Below, in pieces: positions 27,571-36,242 of a stretch of DNA of 64,000 nucleotides; position 1 is the stretch's first letter, and each line of letters begins with the position of its first letter. This DNA is from Clostridiales bacterium. GTDB taxonomy: Bacteria > Bacillota > Clostridia > Oscillospirales > Oscillospiraceae. Both the position numbers and the translations under genes were made by a program. The stretch lies in NCBI GenBank assembly GCA_021205695.1, contig JAJPXB010000043.1, positions 34,300 through 98,299 of the forward strand, written 5' to 3'. The notes under the pieces were generated by a model, which worked only from the letters and a program-made list of their open reading frames with translations, made no database searches and had not been told where the DNA came from.

Positions 27571-28979
27571 TGGAAATCTTTAACTCTATGACCCGCCGCA
27601 AGGAGGAATTCGTCCCCATCGAGGAGGGCAAGGTGCGTATGTACGCCTGCGGCCCCACCGTCTACAATCTCATCCACGTGGGCAACGCCCGACCCATTAT
27701 CCTGTTTGACGTGCTCCGGCGCTATCTGGAGTACCGGGGCTATCAGGTGACTTTTGTCCAGAACTTCACCGATGTGGACGATAAGATCATCAAACGGGCC
27801 AACGAGGAGGGCATTTCCAGCCAGGAGGTGGCGGAGAAGTATATTAAGGAGTACTTTGTTGACGCCCGGGGGCTGGGGGTGCGTCCCGCCACCATCCACC
27901 CCAGAGCCACAGAGACCATGGACGAGATCATCGACCTGGTGCAGACCCTGGTGGACAAGGGCTATGCGTATTCGGTGCCCAGCGGCGACGTGTACTATCG
28001 CACTCTGAAATTCAAGGGCTACGGCAAGCTGTCCCATCAGCCCATCGAGGATCTGCTCTCCGGGGCGCGCATCGACGTCAATGACGAGAAGGAGAACCCT
28101 CTGGACTTCGCCCTGTGGAAAGCGGCCAAGCCCGGTGAGCCTGCATGGGACTCCCCCTGGGGCAAGGGCCGCCCCGGCTGGCACATCGAGTGCTCCGCCA
28201 TGAACCGGAAGTACCTGGGCAAGACCATCGACATCCACTGCGGCGGGGAGGATCTCCAGTTCCCTCACCACGAGAACGAGATCGCCCAGTCCGAGGCCGC
28301 CAACGATGCGCCTTTTGTCCACTACTGGATGCACAACGGGTTCCTGAACATCGACAACAAAAAGATGTCCAAGTCCCAGGGCAATTTCTTCACCGTCAGG
28401 GACGCCGCAGAGGCCTATGGGTATGAGCCCATCCGTCTGTTCATGCTCTCTGCCCATTACCGTACTCCTTTGAATTACTCCGCGGAGTCTCTCCAGCAGG
28501 CACAGGCCGCCCTGGAGCGGCTGTACTCCGCCCGGGATAACCTGACCTTCCTGGCGGAAAACGGCGACGGGGATGGCCCCAACCAGGCGGAGCAGGCGGT
28601 ACTCGATGGGGCGGCGACCTATCGGGAGCGGTTTGACGCCGCCATGGACGACGATTTCAACACTGCCGACGCTGTATCCGTCCTCTTCGAGCTGGTCCGG
28701 GCGGCAAACCGGGCGGTGGCCCCGGAGCAGAAGCCCACCAGGGCGGGCGCAGCCGCACTGCTGAAGCTGGTGGAGGAGTTCACCGACGTTCTGGGCCTGC
28801 TCTATACCCGGGACGGGGAGGAGAGCCTGGACGATCAGGTGGAGGCCCTCATCGCCCGGCGTCAGGCCGCCCGGGCAGAAAAGAACTGGGCGGAGGCCGA
28901 CCGGATTCGGGACGAATTGAGAGAAATGGGGATAATTCTCAAGGATACCAAACAGGGCGTTCAGTGGAAAAAAGAGTGA
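27570..28979 (+). CDS. cysS: Cysteinyl-tRNA synthetase
   Basis: The 469-residue class I synthetase has the HIGH-like '[10 protein letters not shown]', zinc ligands including Cys in '[10 protein letters not shown]' and 'WHIECSAM', His residues in '[10 protein letters not shown]', and '[10 protein letters not shown]' (KMSKS). The C-terminal DALR helical domain ends at the stop. It charges tRNA-Cys with cysteine. It is translationally coupled to cysE. A GC-rich hairpin follows 14 nt after the stop. Confidence 0.97.
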   Translation: MEIFNSMTRRKEEFVPIEEGKVRMYACGPTVYNLIHVGNARPIILFDVLRRYLEYRGYQVTFVQNFTDVDDKIIKRANEEGISSQEVAEKYIKEYFVDARGLGVRPATIHPRATETMDEIIDLVQTLVDKGYAYSVPSGDVYYRTLKFKGYGKLSHQPIEDLLSGARIDVNDEKENPLDFALWKAAKPGEPAWDSPWGKGRPGWHIECSAMNRKYLGKTIDIHCGGEDLQFPHHENEIAQSEAANDAPFVHYWMHNGFLNIDNKKMSKSQGNFFTVRDAAEAYGYEPIRLFMLSAHYRTPLNYSAESLQQAQAALERLYSARDNLTFLAENGDGDGPNQAEQAVLDGAATYRERFDAAMDDDFNTADAVSVLFELVRAANRAVAPEQKPTRAGAAALLKLVEEFTDVLGLLYTRDGEESLDDQVEALIARRQAARAEKNWAEADRIRDELREMGIILKDTKQGVQWKKE

Positions 28980-28992
28980 TTGTACAAAATGT

Positions 28993-29021
28993 GAGCGGGG
29001 GAGGGGCGCACCTCTCCGCTC
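28993..29021 (+). terminator. Terminator-like hairpin after cysS
   Basis: GAGCGG and CCGCTC close a stem with inner GGAGG/CCTC pairing. The bases following are C/T-rich rather than a clean T run, so strength is uncertain. Confidence 0.5.
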
Positions 29022-29091
29022 CCTCTTTGCTCCGGTTTTTTAGGGCGAAAAAAGTGTTCACTAAAATTTAAAAAATTTTCTGCGAAAACGG

Positions 29092-29120
29092 TTGACATTG
29101 GTAAAATGATGAATTATAAT
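29092..29120 (+). promoter_or_regulatory. Consensus sigma-A promoter of the orphan resolvase-type HTH gene
   Basis: TTGACA and TATAAT are both perfect and exactly 17 nt apart, the best match to consensus in the window. The track ORF's ATG at 29106 lies inside this promoter. The roughly 130-nt leader that follows contains an 8-bp inverted repeat GGCTGAGC/GCTCAGCC (29153-29160 and 29191-29198). Confidence 0.85.
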
Positions 29121-29258
29121 AAACCCACTAACAAGTATAGGTTTGACGATGAGGCTGAGCTTGTGCGTTGGATTGGCTTTCCTGTGACAGGCTCAGCCAT
29201 GATGATGTGTACCCGGCCACGGTTCAAACCGATTGACTTGGCAAAGGAGTATGAGTCC

Positions 29259-29627
29259 ATGTTAAAGGAAAATGAAGGCAAGATCTTTGAGCTGCTGAAT
29301 GACGACGAGCTGGCGTCTAAGGTGATGGAGATCATCCGAGCAGACGAAGCAGAGCGCCGCGCCGCACTGGTGAGACGACAGAGCGAGGGCCTGCGCAACG
29401 CCCGGGAGCGTGGCGTCCGTCTGGGCCGTCCTCCTGCGAAGCGCCCCAGAAAGTTCCAGAGCATCTATACCATGTACTGCGATGAGAAGGTCAGCGCCCG
29501 TGCCGCCTCTCAGATGCTGGGCGTCTCTCCCGGCACCTTCAAGCGCTGGGTGCTGGAGGAGCAGAAGCGGGAGCAGGAGGGCAGCGTTGCCCAGCAGCCC
29601 GCTGAGAGCGAGTCCACCGAGGCTTAA
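29259..29627 (+). CDS. Orphan DNA-binding protein resembling the C-terminal tail of a serine recombinase
   Basis: The 122-residue protein contains 'EGLRNARERGVRLGRPP', the linker motif that joins catalytic and DNA-binding parts of Tn3-type resolvases. 'ARAASQMLGVSPGTFKRWV' follows, a resolvase-type helix-turn-helix. The catalytic domain with the active serine is absent and its sequence is not found upstream. The ATG at 29259 has an AAAGGAG site nine bases away. A GTG at 29163 is a weaker alternative that would add about 32 residues, since the frame stays open to 29106. The role is unknown; a transcription regulator or nucleoid protein is possible. Confidence 0.65.
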   Translation: MLKENEGKIFELLNDDELASKVMEIIRADEAERRAALVRRQSEGLRNARERGVRLGRPPAKRPRKFQSIYTMYCDEKVSARAASQMLGVSPGTFKRWVLEEQKREQEGSVAQQPAESESTEA

Positions 29628-29650
29628 GGGGATCCATTATTGACGCAGCT

Positions 29651-29684
29651 GCGGCGGTTCCGGAGATTCGGAGCCGCCGCTTTT
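29651..29684 (+). terminator. Intrinsic terminator after the HTH gene
   Basis: GCGGCGG and CCGCCGC arms with additional inner pairing, followed by TTTT, stand 24 nt after the stop codon. The HTH gene therefore appears to be monocistronic. Confidence 0.75.
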
Positions 29685-29752
29685 CGATTTCTCTTTCCTT
29701 TTTTCTCAGTATCAGGTATACTGCTGATAGCGGACAAACGAGGTGAAAACCA

Positions 29753-30424
29753 TTGGAGCTGACAGCATCACAACTGAATGAGCGGGAGATCCTCCGCTAT
29801 CTGGGCTGCTCCGGCGAACCGCCGGAGGAGCTGCTCCGGGCCGTCCGGGAGGGGATCGCCCTGATTGCGGAGACGGCCCGGCCCAGGCAGATCTGGCGGC
29901 TGTTCGACCTGGAGGGCGCCCATCCCGTGGGTACCTCCGTCACCTTTCAGGGGGAGGATATCCGCCGCCACTTGCAGGGCTGCGACCAGGTCATCCTGAT
30001 GGCAGCCACGCTTGGCCCCGACGTGGAGACCCTGCTCCTCCGGGCGGAGGTGCGGGACATGGCCCAGGCGCTGGTGCTGGACTGCTGTGCCTCTGCCGGG
30101 GTGGAGGCGGTCTGTGACCGGCTGGAAGGCCGGCTCCGGGCGGAGTGGCGGGAGAAGGACAGATACCTGACCGACCGGTTCAGCCCCGGCTACGGGGATT
30201 TCCCCATCGGACAGCAGCCGGAGCTGTGCCGTCTGCTGGACACCCAGCGGCGTATCGGCCTGTCCCTGACCTCCAGCGGCATTATGGTGCCCCGGAAGTC
30301 GGTGACGGCAGTCCTGGGCATTGCAGACACGCCCCGGCATCGGCGGAGCCAGGGGTGTTTGGGCTGCGCTATGTACGACAACTGTGCCATGCGAAAAGGA
30401 GGGACTCCTTGTGGAGGACAATAA
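29753..30424 (+). CDS. Stand-alone methionine synthase reactivation-domain protein
   Basis: The 223-residue protein resembles the C-terminal SAM-binding activation domain of MetH: 'ILMAATLGPDVETLL', 'CCASAGVEAVCDRLE', 'RFSPGYGDFPIGQQPELCRLLD' and 'MVPRKSVTAVLG'. A Cys-rich tail 'QGCLGCAMYDNC' follows. It would help reductive methylation of inactive cob(II)alamin. The start is TTG with GAGGTG seven bases upstream; no ATG is better placed. It overlaps the metH start by 14 nt, so it is the separated fourth module of that enzyme. Confidence 0.85.
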   Translation: MELTASQLNEREILRYLGCSGEPPEELLRAVREGIALIAETARPRQIWRLFDLEGAHPVGTSVTFQGEDIRRHLQGCDQVILMAATLGPDVETLLLRAEVRDMAQALVLDCCASAGVEAVCDRLEGRLRAEWREKDRYLTDRFSPGYGDFPIGQQPELCRLLDTQRRIGLSLTSSGIMVPRKSVTAVLGIADTPRHRRSQGCLGCAMYDNCAMRKGGTPCGGQ

Positions 30425-32780
30425 GCAAAGCGCGAGGCCGTTTCTGCTGCTGGACGGGGCCATGGGCACCCAGCTGCTGGCGGCGGGAATGCCCCTGGGG
30501 ATGCGCCCGGAGCTGATGTGCTTTGAGGCGCCGGAGACTGTAGAGCGGGTCCACCGGGACTATATCCGGTCGGGCAGCGACGTGATCTATGCCAACACCT
30601 TCGGCGCCAACGGCCACAAGCTGGCGGGGACGGGCTATGCTCCCGCCCAGGTGGTGAGCAGGGCGGTGGAGATCGCCCGCCGCGCCGCCCAGGGCACGGG
30701 GGCGAAGGTGGCCCTGGACGTCGGCCCCATCGGGGAGCTGCTGGAGCCGTTGGGCACCCTGTCCTTCCAGGAGGCCTATGACCTCTACCGGGAGATGGTG
30801 GAGGCGGGGGCCGCCGCCGGAGCGGATCTGGTGGTCTACGAGACGATGACCGACCTGGGAGAGGTCCGTGCGGCGGTGCTGGCGGCGAAGGAGCACTCCG
30901 ATCTGCCGGTGTACGTCACCATGACCTTTGAGGAGAACCACCGCACCTTTACCGGCTGCACTGTCCCGGCCATGGCCCTGACCCTCCAGGGCCTGGGCGT
31001 GGACGCCATCGGGGTGAACTGCTCCCTTGGGCCGAAGGAGATCTACCCGCTGATAGAGGAGCTGGTGCAGTGGACAGATCTCCCTCTCATCGTCAAGCCC
31101 AATGCCGGTCTGCCTGACCCGGTGACCAATTCCTATAATCTGACCCCGGAGGCATTTGCGGAGCAGATGGCCGCCTTCGCAGACCTGGGCATCACCATCC
31201 TCGGGGGCTGCTGCGGCACCACGCCGGACTTTATCCAGGCGCTGTCCGCCGCGCTGGAGGGGCGTATCCCCGGAAAACGGGCCGCCAGAAGCCGTTATGG
31301 TGTCTGCTGTGCCTCATGTGTGGCAGAGCTGAACGGCGTCCGGGTCATCGGGGAACGCATCAACCCCACGGGGAAAAAGCGGTTCCAGCAGGCCCTCCGG
31401 GAGCACGACCTGAACTACATCCTGGAGCGGGGCATGGAGCAGCAGGAGGCGGGGGCGGATATCCTGGACGTGAACGTGGGCCTGCCCGGCCTGGACGAGC
31501 CTGCCATGATGGTGGACGTGGTCTCCGCTCTCCAGGCCATGGTGCCCCTGCCGCTGCAGATCGACTCCTCTGACCCCCGGGCCATCGAGGCGGGGCTCCG
31601 ATGCTATACGGGAAAGGCCATCGTCAACTCGGTCAATGGCAGGCGAGAGGTGCTGGAATCCGTTCTGCCCATCGTCAAAAAGTACGGCGCCGCCGTGGTG
31701 GGGCTGACGATGGACGAAAACGGCATCCCCCAGACGGCGGAGGAGCGGCTGACCATCGCCCGCCGCATCCTGAACGCCGCCCTGGAGGCGGGCATCCCCC
31801 GGGAGGACGTGTATATCGACTGCCTGACCCTCACCGTCTCCGCTCAGCAGGAGCAGGCGACAGAGACACTCTCCGCCGTGCGCCGGGTGAAGGAGGAGCT
31901 GGGGCTGCACAATGTCCTGGGCGTCTCCAACATCTCCTTCGGCCTGCCGGACCGCGCCCGCATTACAGAGAGTTTTCTGGTACAGGCCATGCAGTGCGGC
32001 CTCGACCTCCCCATCATCAACCCCAACCAGCGGCAGATGATGGACGCCGTGGCCGCTTTCCGGGTGCTCTCCGGAGAGGATCGGGACGCCGCCGCCTATA
32101 TCCGGCGATTTGCCAGCGCCGCCGCTCCCGCCGTCCCAGCCGCCCCGGACGGGGGAGAGAGGATGGACATGGCCACCGCCGTGGGCAAGGGCCTGAAGGA
32201 CGAGTGCCGCCGCCTGACGGTGGAGCTGTTGCAAACCAAGACCGAGCTGGAGATCATCAACGAGATGCTCATCCCGGCCCTGGATCAGGTGGGGGAGCGG
32301 TACGAGCGGCAGGAGATCTTTCTCCCTCAGCTCATCAACTCTGCCAACGCCTCCTGCGAGGCGTTCGAGGTCATCAAACAGTCCATCCTCAACCGGGGAG
32401 GGGAGTCCGTCTCCAAGGGCAAGATCGTCCTGGCCACGGTGGAGGGGGACATCCACGATATCGGCAAGAATATCGTCAAGGTCATCCTGGAGAACTACGG
32501 CTATCAGATCATCGACCTGGGCCGGGACGTGCCAGTGCAGAAGGTGGTGGACGCCGCCATCGCCCACGACGTCCGTCTGGTGGGGCTCTCCGCCCTGATG
32601 ACAACCACGGTGGAGAGTATGCGCCGCACCATCGCGGCCCTGCGCGCCTCCGGGCATCCCTGCCAGATCTGGGTGGGGGGAGCGGTGCTGACCCCGGAGT
32701 ACGCCAGGGAGATCGGGGCGGACTACTATGCCAAGGACGCCCGGGAGAGCGTGGAGATCGCCCGAAAGGTGCTGGGCTGA
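30411..32780 (+). CDS. metH: Cobalamin-dependent methionine synthase lacking its activation domain
   Basis: The 789-residue protein holds three of the four MetH modules. The first is a homocysteine-binding barrel (about 1-290, 'LLDGAMGTQLL', zinc Cys pair in 'GGCCGTTPDF'). The second is a pterin-binding barrel ('VIGERINPTGKKRF', 'LDVNVGLPG'). The third is the B12 cap and cobalamin domain ('EGDIHDIGKNIV', whose His ligates cobalt). The activation domain is missing here but is supplied by the preceding gene. GTG at 30411 follows GGAGG with good spacing, whereas the track's ATG lies deep inside the upstream gene. It makes methionine from homocysteine and methyl-THF. Confidence 0.95.
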   Translation: MEDNKQSARPFLLLDGAMGTQLLAAGMPLGMRPELMCFEAPETVERVHRDYIRSGSDVIYANTFGANGHKLAGTGYAPAQVVSRAVEIARRAAQGTGAKVALDVGPIGELLEPLGTLSFQEAYDLYREMVEAGAAAGADLVVYETMTDLGEVRAAVLAAKEHSDLPVYVTMTFEENHRTFTGCTVPAMALTLQGLGVDAIGVNCSLGPKEIYPLIEELVQWTDLPLIVKPNAGLPDPVTNSYNLTPEAFAEQMAAFADLGITILGGCCGTTPDFIQALSAALEGRIPGKRAARSRYGVCCASCVAELNGVRVIGERINPTGKKRFQQALREHDLNYILERGMEQQEAGADILDVNVGLPGLDEPAMMVDVVSALQAMVPLPLQIDSSDPRAIEAGLRCYTGKAIVNSVNGRREVLESVLPIVKKYGAAVVGLTMDENGIPQTAEERLTIARRILNAALEAGIPREDVYIDCLTLTVSAQQEQATETLSAVRRVKEELGLHNVLGVSNISFGLPDRARITESFLVQAMQCGLDLPIINPNQRQMMDAVAAFRVLSGEDRDAAAYIRRFASAAAPAVPAAPDGGERMDMATAVGKGLKDECRRLTVELLQTKTELEIINEMLIPALDQVGERYERQEIFLPQLINSANASCEAFEVIKQSILNRGGESVSKGKIVLATVEGDIHDIGKNIVKVILENYGYQIIDLGRDVPVQKVVDAAIAHDVRLVGLSALMTTTVESMRRTIAALRASGHPCQIWVGGAVLTPEYAREIGADYYAKDARESVEIARKVLG

Positions 32781-32836
32781 CCGCCCCAAAATAATTGAGA
32801 GGCCCGAAATAATTTCAAAAAAATCCGGAAAAACCC

Positions 32837-32865
32837 TTGCAAATGGGAACACTTTATAGTATAGT
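32837..32865 (+). promoter_or_regulatory. Promoter of rpsB-tsf
   Basis: TTGCAA and TATAGT are 17 nt apart. The leader of about 105 nt before rpsB contains a GCGCCC/GGGCGC inverted repeat (about 32897-32924) and could be an S2 autoregulatory leader, but that is only a suggestion from position. Confidence 0.7.
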
Positions 32866-32976
32866 AACTCAGGATTACGCACACCAGGGGGATTTTGCGC
32901 CCTGTTGCCGCCTGCGGTGGGCGCAGAGGATGAACCCGGTGGAGGGATCAACAAATTTTTTAGGAGGAATCAATCC

Positions 32977-33699
32977 ATGGCAGTCGTATCTATGAAACAG
33001 CTCCTGGAGGCCGGCGTTCACTTCGGCCACCAGACCCGTCGGTGGAACCCCAAGATGGCCGCTTACATTTACACCGAGCGTAACGGCATCTATATCATCG
33101 ACCTGCAGAAGACCGTGAAGAAGCTGGAGGAGGCCTACTCCTTCGTGAAGGACATCGCCGCTGAGGGCAAGACCGTCCTGTTCGTGGGCACCAAGAAGCA
33201 GGCCCAGGACGCCATCCGCGAGGAGTCCGGCCGCTGCGGTATGTTCTATGTGAACTCCCGCTGGCTGGGCGGAATGCTGACCAACTTCAAGACCATGCGC
33301 ACCCGTGTGGACCGTCTGGCTCAGCTCAAGAAGATGCAGGAGGACGGCACCTTTGATATGCTCCCCAAGAAGGAGGTCATCAAGCTGCTCCACGAGATGG
33401 AGAAGTTGGAGAAGTACCTGGGCGGCGTCAAGGAGATGAATACGCTGCCCGGCGCCATCTTTGTGGTGGACCCCCGGAAGGAGCACAACGCCATCGCCGA
33501 GGCCCGGAAGCTGGGTATCCCCGTGGTCGCCATCGTGGACACCAACTGTGACCCCGACGAGGCCGATTATCCCATCCCTGGCAACGATGACGCCATCCGC
33601 GCCATCCGCCTGATCTCCGGCGTGATCGCCAACGCCGTCATCGAGGGCAAGCAGGGCAATGACGAGGCCGCCGAGGCCGAGGAGAAGGTCGCCGAGTGA
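32977..33699 (+). CDS. rpsB: 30S ribosomal protein S2
   Basis: The 240-residue protein is a full-length S2: '[22 protein letters not shown]', '[17 protein letters not shown]', '[12 protein letters not shown]', '[20 protein letters not shown]' and '[11 protein letters not shown]'. The ATG at 32977 follows TAGGAGG; the track start 24 codons upstream does not fit the family. It is paired with tsf as in nearly all bacteria and sits behind its own promoter. Confidence 0.98.
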   Translation: MAVVSMKQLLEAGVHFGHQTRRWNPKMAAYIYTERNGIYIIDLQKTVKKLEEAYSFVKDIAAEGKTVLFVGTKKQAQDAIREESGRCGMFYVNSRWLGGMLTNFKTMRTRVDRLAQLKKMQEDGTFDMLPKKEVIKLLHEMEKLEKYLGGVKEMNTLPGAIFVVDPRKEHNAIAEARKLGIPVVAIVDTNCDPDEADYPIPGNDDAIRAIRLISGVIANAVIEGKQGNDEAAEAEEKVAE

Positions 33700-33739
33700 G
33701 CGCGCCCCACAACGATACGATTACAGGAGGTAGTATATC

Positions 33740-34681
33740 ATGGCTGCTATTAGCGCAAAGCTGGTCAAGGAGCTCCGTGAGCTGACCGGCGTTGGTATGA
33801 TGAACTGCAAGCAGGCTCTGGTGGCCTGCGACGGCGACAAGGACAAGGCTATCGACTGGCTGCGGGAGAAGGGCCTGGCTGCCCAGACCAAGAAGGCCGG
33901 TAAGGTGGCCGCCGAGGGTGTGTCCTACGCACTGGTGGACGACAACGGCGTGGGCGTGGTGCTGGAGGTCAACTCTCAGACCGACTTCGTCGCCAAGAAC
34001 GACATCTTCCAGGCTTTCGTCAAGGACGTGGCTCTGGTGGTGGCACAGCAGAACCCCGCTGACGTGGAGGCACTGAAGGCCGCCACCTATCCCGGCACCG
34101 ACCGGACGGTGGACGCCGTCACCGCCGACAAGGTGCTGTCCATCGGCGAGAACATCCAAATCCGCCGCTTCGTCCGCTATGAGGGCGGTGTCAACGTCCC
34201 CTATGTCCACATGAACGGTAAGATCGGCGTCCTGGTCAACCTGGCCGTGGAGGGCATCGACAACACCGCCGCTGTGGTGGAGCTGGGCAAGGATCTGGCT
34301 ATGCAGATCGCCGCTATGAGCCCCACCTATGTCTCCTCTGACGAGATTCCCGCCGACGAGGTGGAGAAGGAGAAGGCTGTGCAGCTGGCCAAGGCCCTGG
34401 AAGAGGGCGCCGCCAACACCAAGCTCCCCGAGGCCAAGCGGCAGATGATCGCAGAGAACAAGGTCAAGGGCCGTATGAACAACTATTTCGCCGAGGTGTG
34501 CCTGCTCAACCAGGGCTACGTCAAGGAGAACAAGACCACCGTTGACCAGCACGTCAAGGCGGTCGCCAAGCAGCTGGGCGGCAAGATTACCGTGGTGAAG
34601 TTTACCCGCTTTGTCACCGGCGAGGGCATCGAGAAGAAGGAGGACGATTTCGCCGCAGAGGTCGCCTCCATGATCAAGTAA
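33740..34681 (+). CDS. tsf: Elongation factor Ts
   Basis: The 313-residue protein starts with the UBA-like N domain 'VKELRELTGVGMMNCKQALVACDGDKDKAIDWLREKGL' and continues with the core containing 'EVNSQTDFVAKND', whose TDFV motif contacts EF-Tu. It exchanges GDP on EF-Tu. The GGAGGT ribosome site lies before the ATG, 40 nt after rpsB. A hairpin with AAAACGAACCCG and CGGGTTCGTTTT arms, 40 nt past the stop, should be its terminator and is the left flank of repeat copy 2. Confidence 0.98.
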   Translation: MAAISAKLVKELRELTGVGMMNCKQALVACDGDKDKAIDWLREKGLAAQTKKAGKVAAEGVSYALVDDNGVGVVLEVNSQTDFVAKNDIFQAFVKDVALVVAQQNPADVEALKAATYPGTDRTVDAVTADKVLSIGENIQIRRFVRYEGGVNVPYVHMNGKIGVLVNLAVEGIDNTAAVVELGKDLAMQIAAMSPTYVSSDEIPADEVEKEKAVQLAKALEEGAANTKLPEAKRQMIAENKVKGRMNNYFAEVCLLNQGYVKENKTTVDQHVKAVAKQLGGKITVVKFTRFVTGEGIEKKEDDFAAEVASMIK

Positions 34682-34721
34682 GCTGCCCGTTTTCAGCTTC
34701 AGTTAAGCCTCAGTTAACGAG

Positions 34722-34950
34722 AAAACGAACCCGGCTGTCATCAGTCGGGTTCGTTTTGGACTGCCATAAAAACGCCTGAGACGCCCGCAATAGAGCAGCG
34801 GGGGTGCGGAGGAGGGGGCGAAAAGCCCCCTTCGCGTGCAATAAAAAACGATTTTTAGAACTTTTCCAAAGTTCAAAAATCGTACTCAGCGTGTCAAAAA
34901 TCCTTTTTGACACGCTGAAACGAACCCGGCTCATCAGTCGGGTTCGTTTT
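34722..34950 (+). repeat. Terminator-nested structured repeat, copy 2
   Basis: A core of 160 nt (34758-34917), close in sequence to copies 1 and 3, is enclosed by two hairpins with the same stem, CGAACCCG...CGGGTTCG (34722-34757 and 34918-34950). These stems are unrelated to the flanking hairpins of the other copies. The right hairpin ends in seven T's. The core has the same four hairpins, but in the CAGCGTGTC stem-loop the 3-nt loop reads TCC where copies 1 and 3 read GGA, its reverse complement. It lies between tsf and the convergent CDF gene. Confidence 0.87.
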
Positions 34951-34954
34951 TTTG

Positions 34955-35836
34955 TCATTCCGCCGGATTCACATGGACCATGCAGTGCTTCACCTGCGGG
35001 AAATTCTGCTCGATCTGGTCATGCACCGCCTGGGCGATGGCGTGGGCCTCCACCAAAGGCAGGGCGCCGTCGGCGGAGAACTCCACATCCACATACAGCT
35101 TTGCCCCGAACTGCCGGGTCTTGAGCAGATCCAGAGAGCGGACGCCCTCCTGCCGGAGCACCAGCTCTCCCATCTCTTGCTCCAGCTTGGGAGAGGCCGC
35201 CCGGTCGGTGAGCTTTTCCACGGCGTCCCGGAAGATATCCACCGCCGCCTTCAGGATAAACAGGCAGATGACCAGGCTGGCGATGGGATCGAGAATGGGA
35301 AAGCCCAGCCGCGCCCCGGCCACGCCGATGAGACTGCCCACCGAGGACAGGGCGTCGGAGCGGTGGTGCCAGGCGTCCGCCAGCAGGGCGGCGGAGCCGC
35401 ACTTTCCGGCGGCCCATCTGGTATACCAGAACATCCCCTCCTTGACAGCGATGGAGACCACCGCCGCCCACAGGGCGACGGTTCCCGGGATTGCCAGATC
35501 GGCATATCCGGCGGAGGCGATGTCCTGTATGGCACTCACGCCGATGGCCCCGCCGGTGAGGGCCAGCACCACCGCCAGCAGCACGGCAGCGACGCACTCC
35601 AGCCGCTCATGGCCGTACTCATGGTCGCTGTCTGCCGCCCGGTCGGACAGCTTCAGGCCGATCATGACGATGACGGTGGAGAACACGTCGGAGGCGGAGT
35701 GGACGGCATCGGAGATCATGGCAGAGGAGTGTCCCAGAAGACCCGCCGCCAGCTTGCCTGCGGAGAGGAGAAAATTGAGGATCATGGTCTGCCAGGAGAC
35801 TCTCATGGCGAGGTCATAGTGTTTGCTTTGTTCCAT
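34955..35836 (-). CDS. Cation diffusion facilitator family metal transporter
   Basis: The 293-residue protein has about six TM segments and the CDF signature 'SAMISDAVHSASDVFST' in TM2. A second metal-site motif, 'LLADAWHHRSDALSS', is in TM5. A C-terminal cytoplasmic dimerisation domain starts near 'KLEQEMGELVLRQEGV'. It exports a divalent metal (Zn, Mn, Fe, Co or Ni; the sequence does not decide). The ATG at 35836 with GGAGGG upstream is used; the track ORF's longer frame runs through the leader and promoter. The 168-nt structured leader suggests metal-dependent control. Confidence 0.9.
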   Translation of the reverse strand: MEQSKHYDLAMRVSWQTMILNFLLSAGKLAAGLLGHSSAMISDAVHSASDVFSTVIVMIGLKLSDRAADSDHEYGHERLECVAAVLLAVVLALTGGAIGVSAIQDIASAGYADLAIPGTVALWAAVVSIAVKEGMFWYTRWAAGKCGSAALLADAWHHRSDALSSVGSLIGVAGARLGFPILDPIASLVICLFILKAAVDIFRDAVEKLTDRAASPKLEQEMGELVLRQEGVRSLDLLKTRQFGAKLYVDVEFSADGALPLVEAHAIAQAVHDQIEQNFPQVKHCMVHVNPAE

Positions 35837-36034
35837 AACGGTTCCCTCCAAAGCAGTTTGCGTCTCCACCCCTTCCGCAGATAATAGTAAAAGACATCCG
35901 TGGAACCATGTCGCTGTCCCACGGATGTCTCTTTTCCGCTGCCTTTCGGCCCGGCTCAATGCCTGATCAGTCTGCCATTCATACGGGTGGTAGATTGTAG
36001 CCATACTGTAGCACGGACAGGGAGGTAAAGTCAA
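35837..36034 (-). promoter_or_regulatory. Promoter and structured attenuator-like leader of the CDF gene
   Basis: On the minus strand TTGACT and TACAGT (18-nt spacer, 36005-36034) precede a leader of about 168 nt. CCACCC pairs with GGGTGG and GCAGA with TCTGC to close a junction. Inside it are a hairpin capped by GCC-GAAA-GGC within CCG/CGG, and a perfect 12-bp stem AGACATCCGTGG/CCACGGATGTCT (35892-35930) followed by TTTT. The layout resembles a metal riboswitch with a terminator. I could not match it by eye to the NiCo or yybP-ykoY consensus. Confidence 0.55.
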
Positions 36035-36242
36035 GGCTAACCTTGGCGAAGATTTGGGAGAAAGATGAGAGCCTGAGAGTCTGAAAGTGGTCAGAAAACG
36101 GAGAAAGAGCTTCTCCGGCCCTTTCAAAGAGGGAGCGATACGCGCACAAATTGCTTTTTTGAATTGCGCCTTCTCTATCTGTTCCCCACCCGAAAACTGT
36201 GTTATAATAGGGCTACTGAATTTGCAAAAAGGAGCTGCCCCA

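Noticed and set aside
29106-29258. N-terminal 51 codons of the HTH gene as drawn in the ORF track
   Set aside because: The ATG at 29106 lies inside a perfect promoter, so it cannot be on that transcript. The AAAGGAG site favours 29259, although an in-frame GTG at 29163 remains possible.
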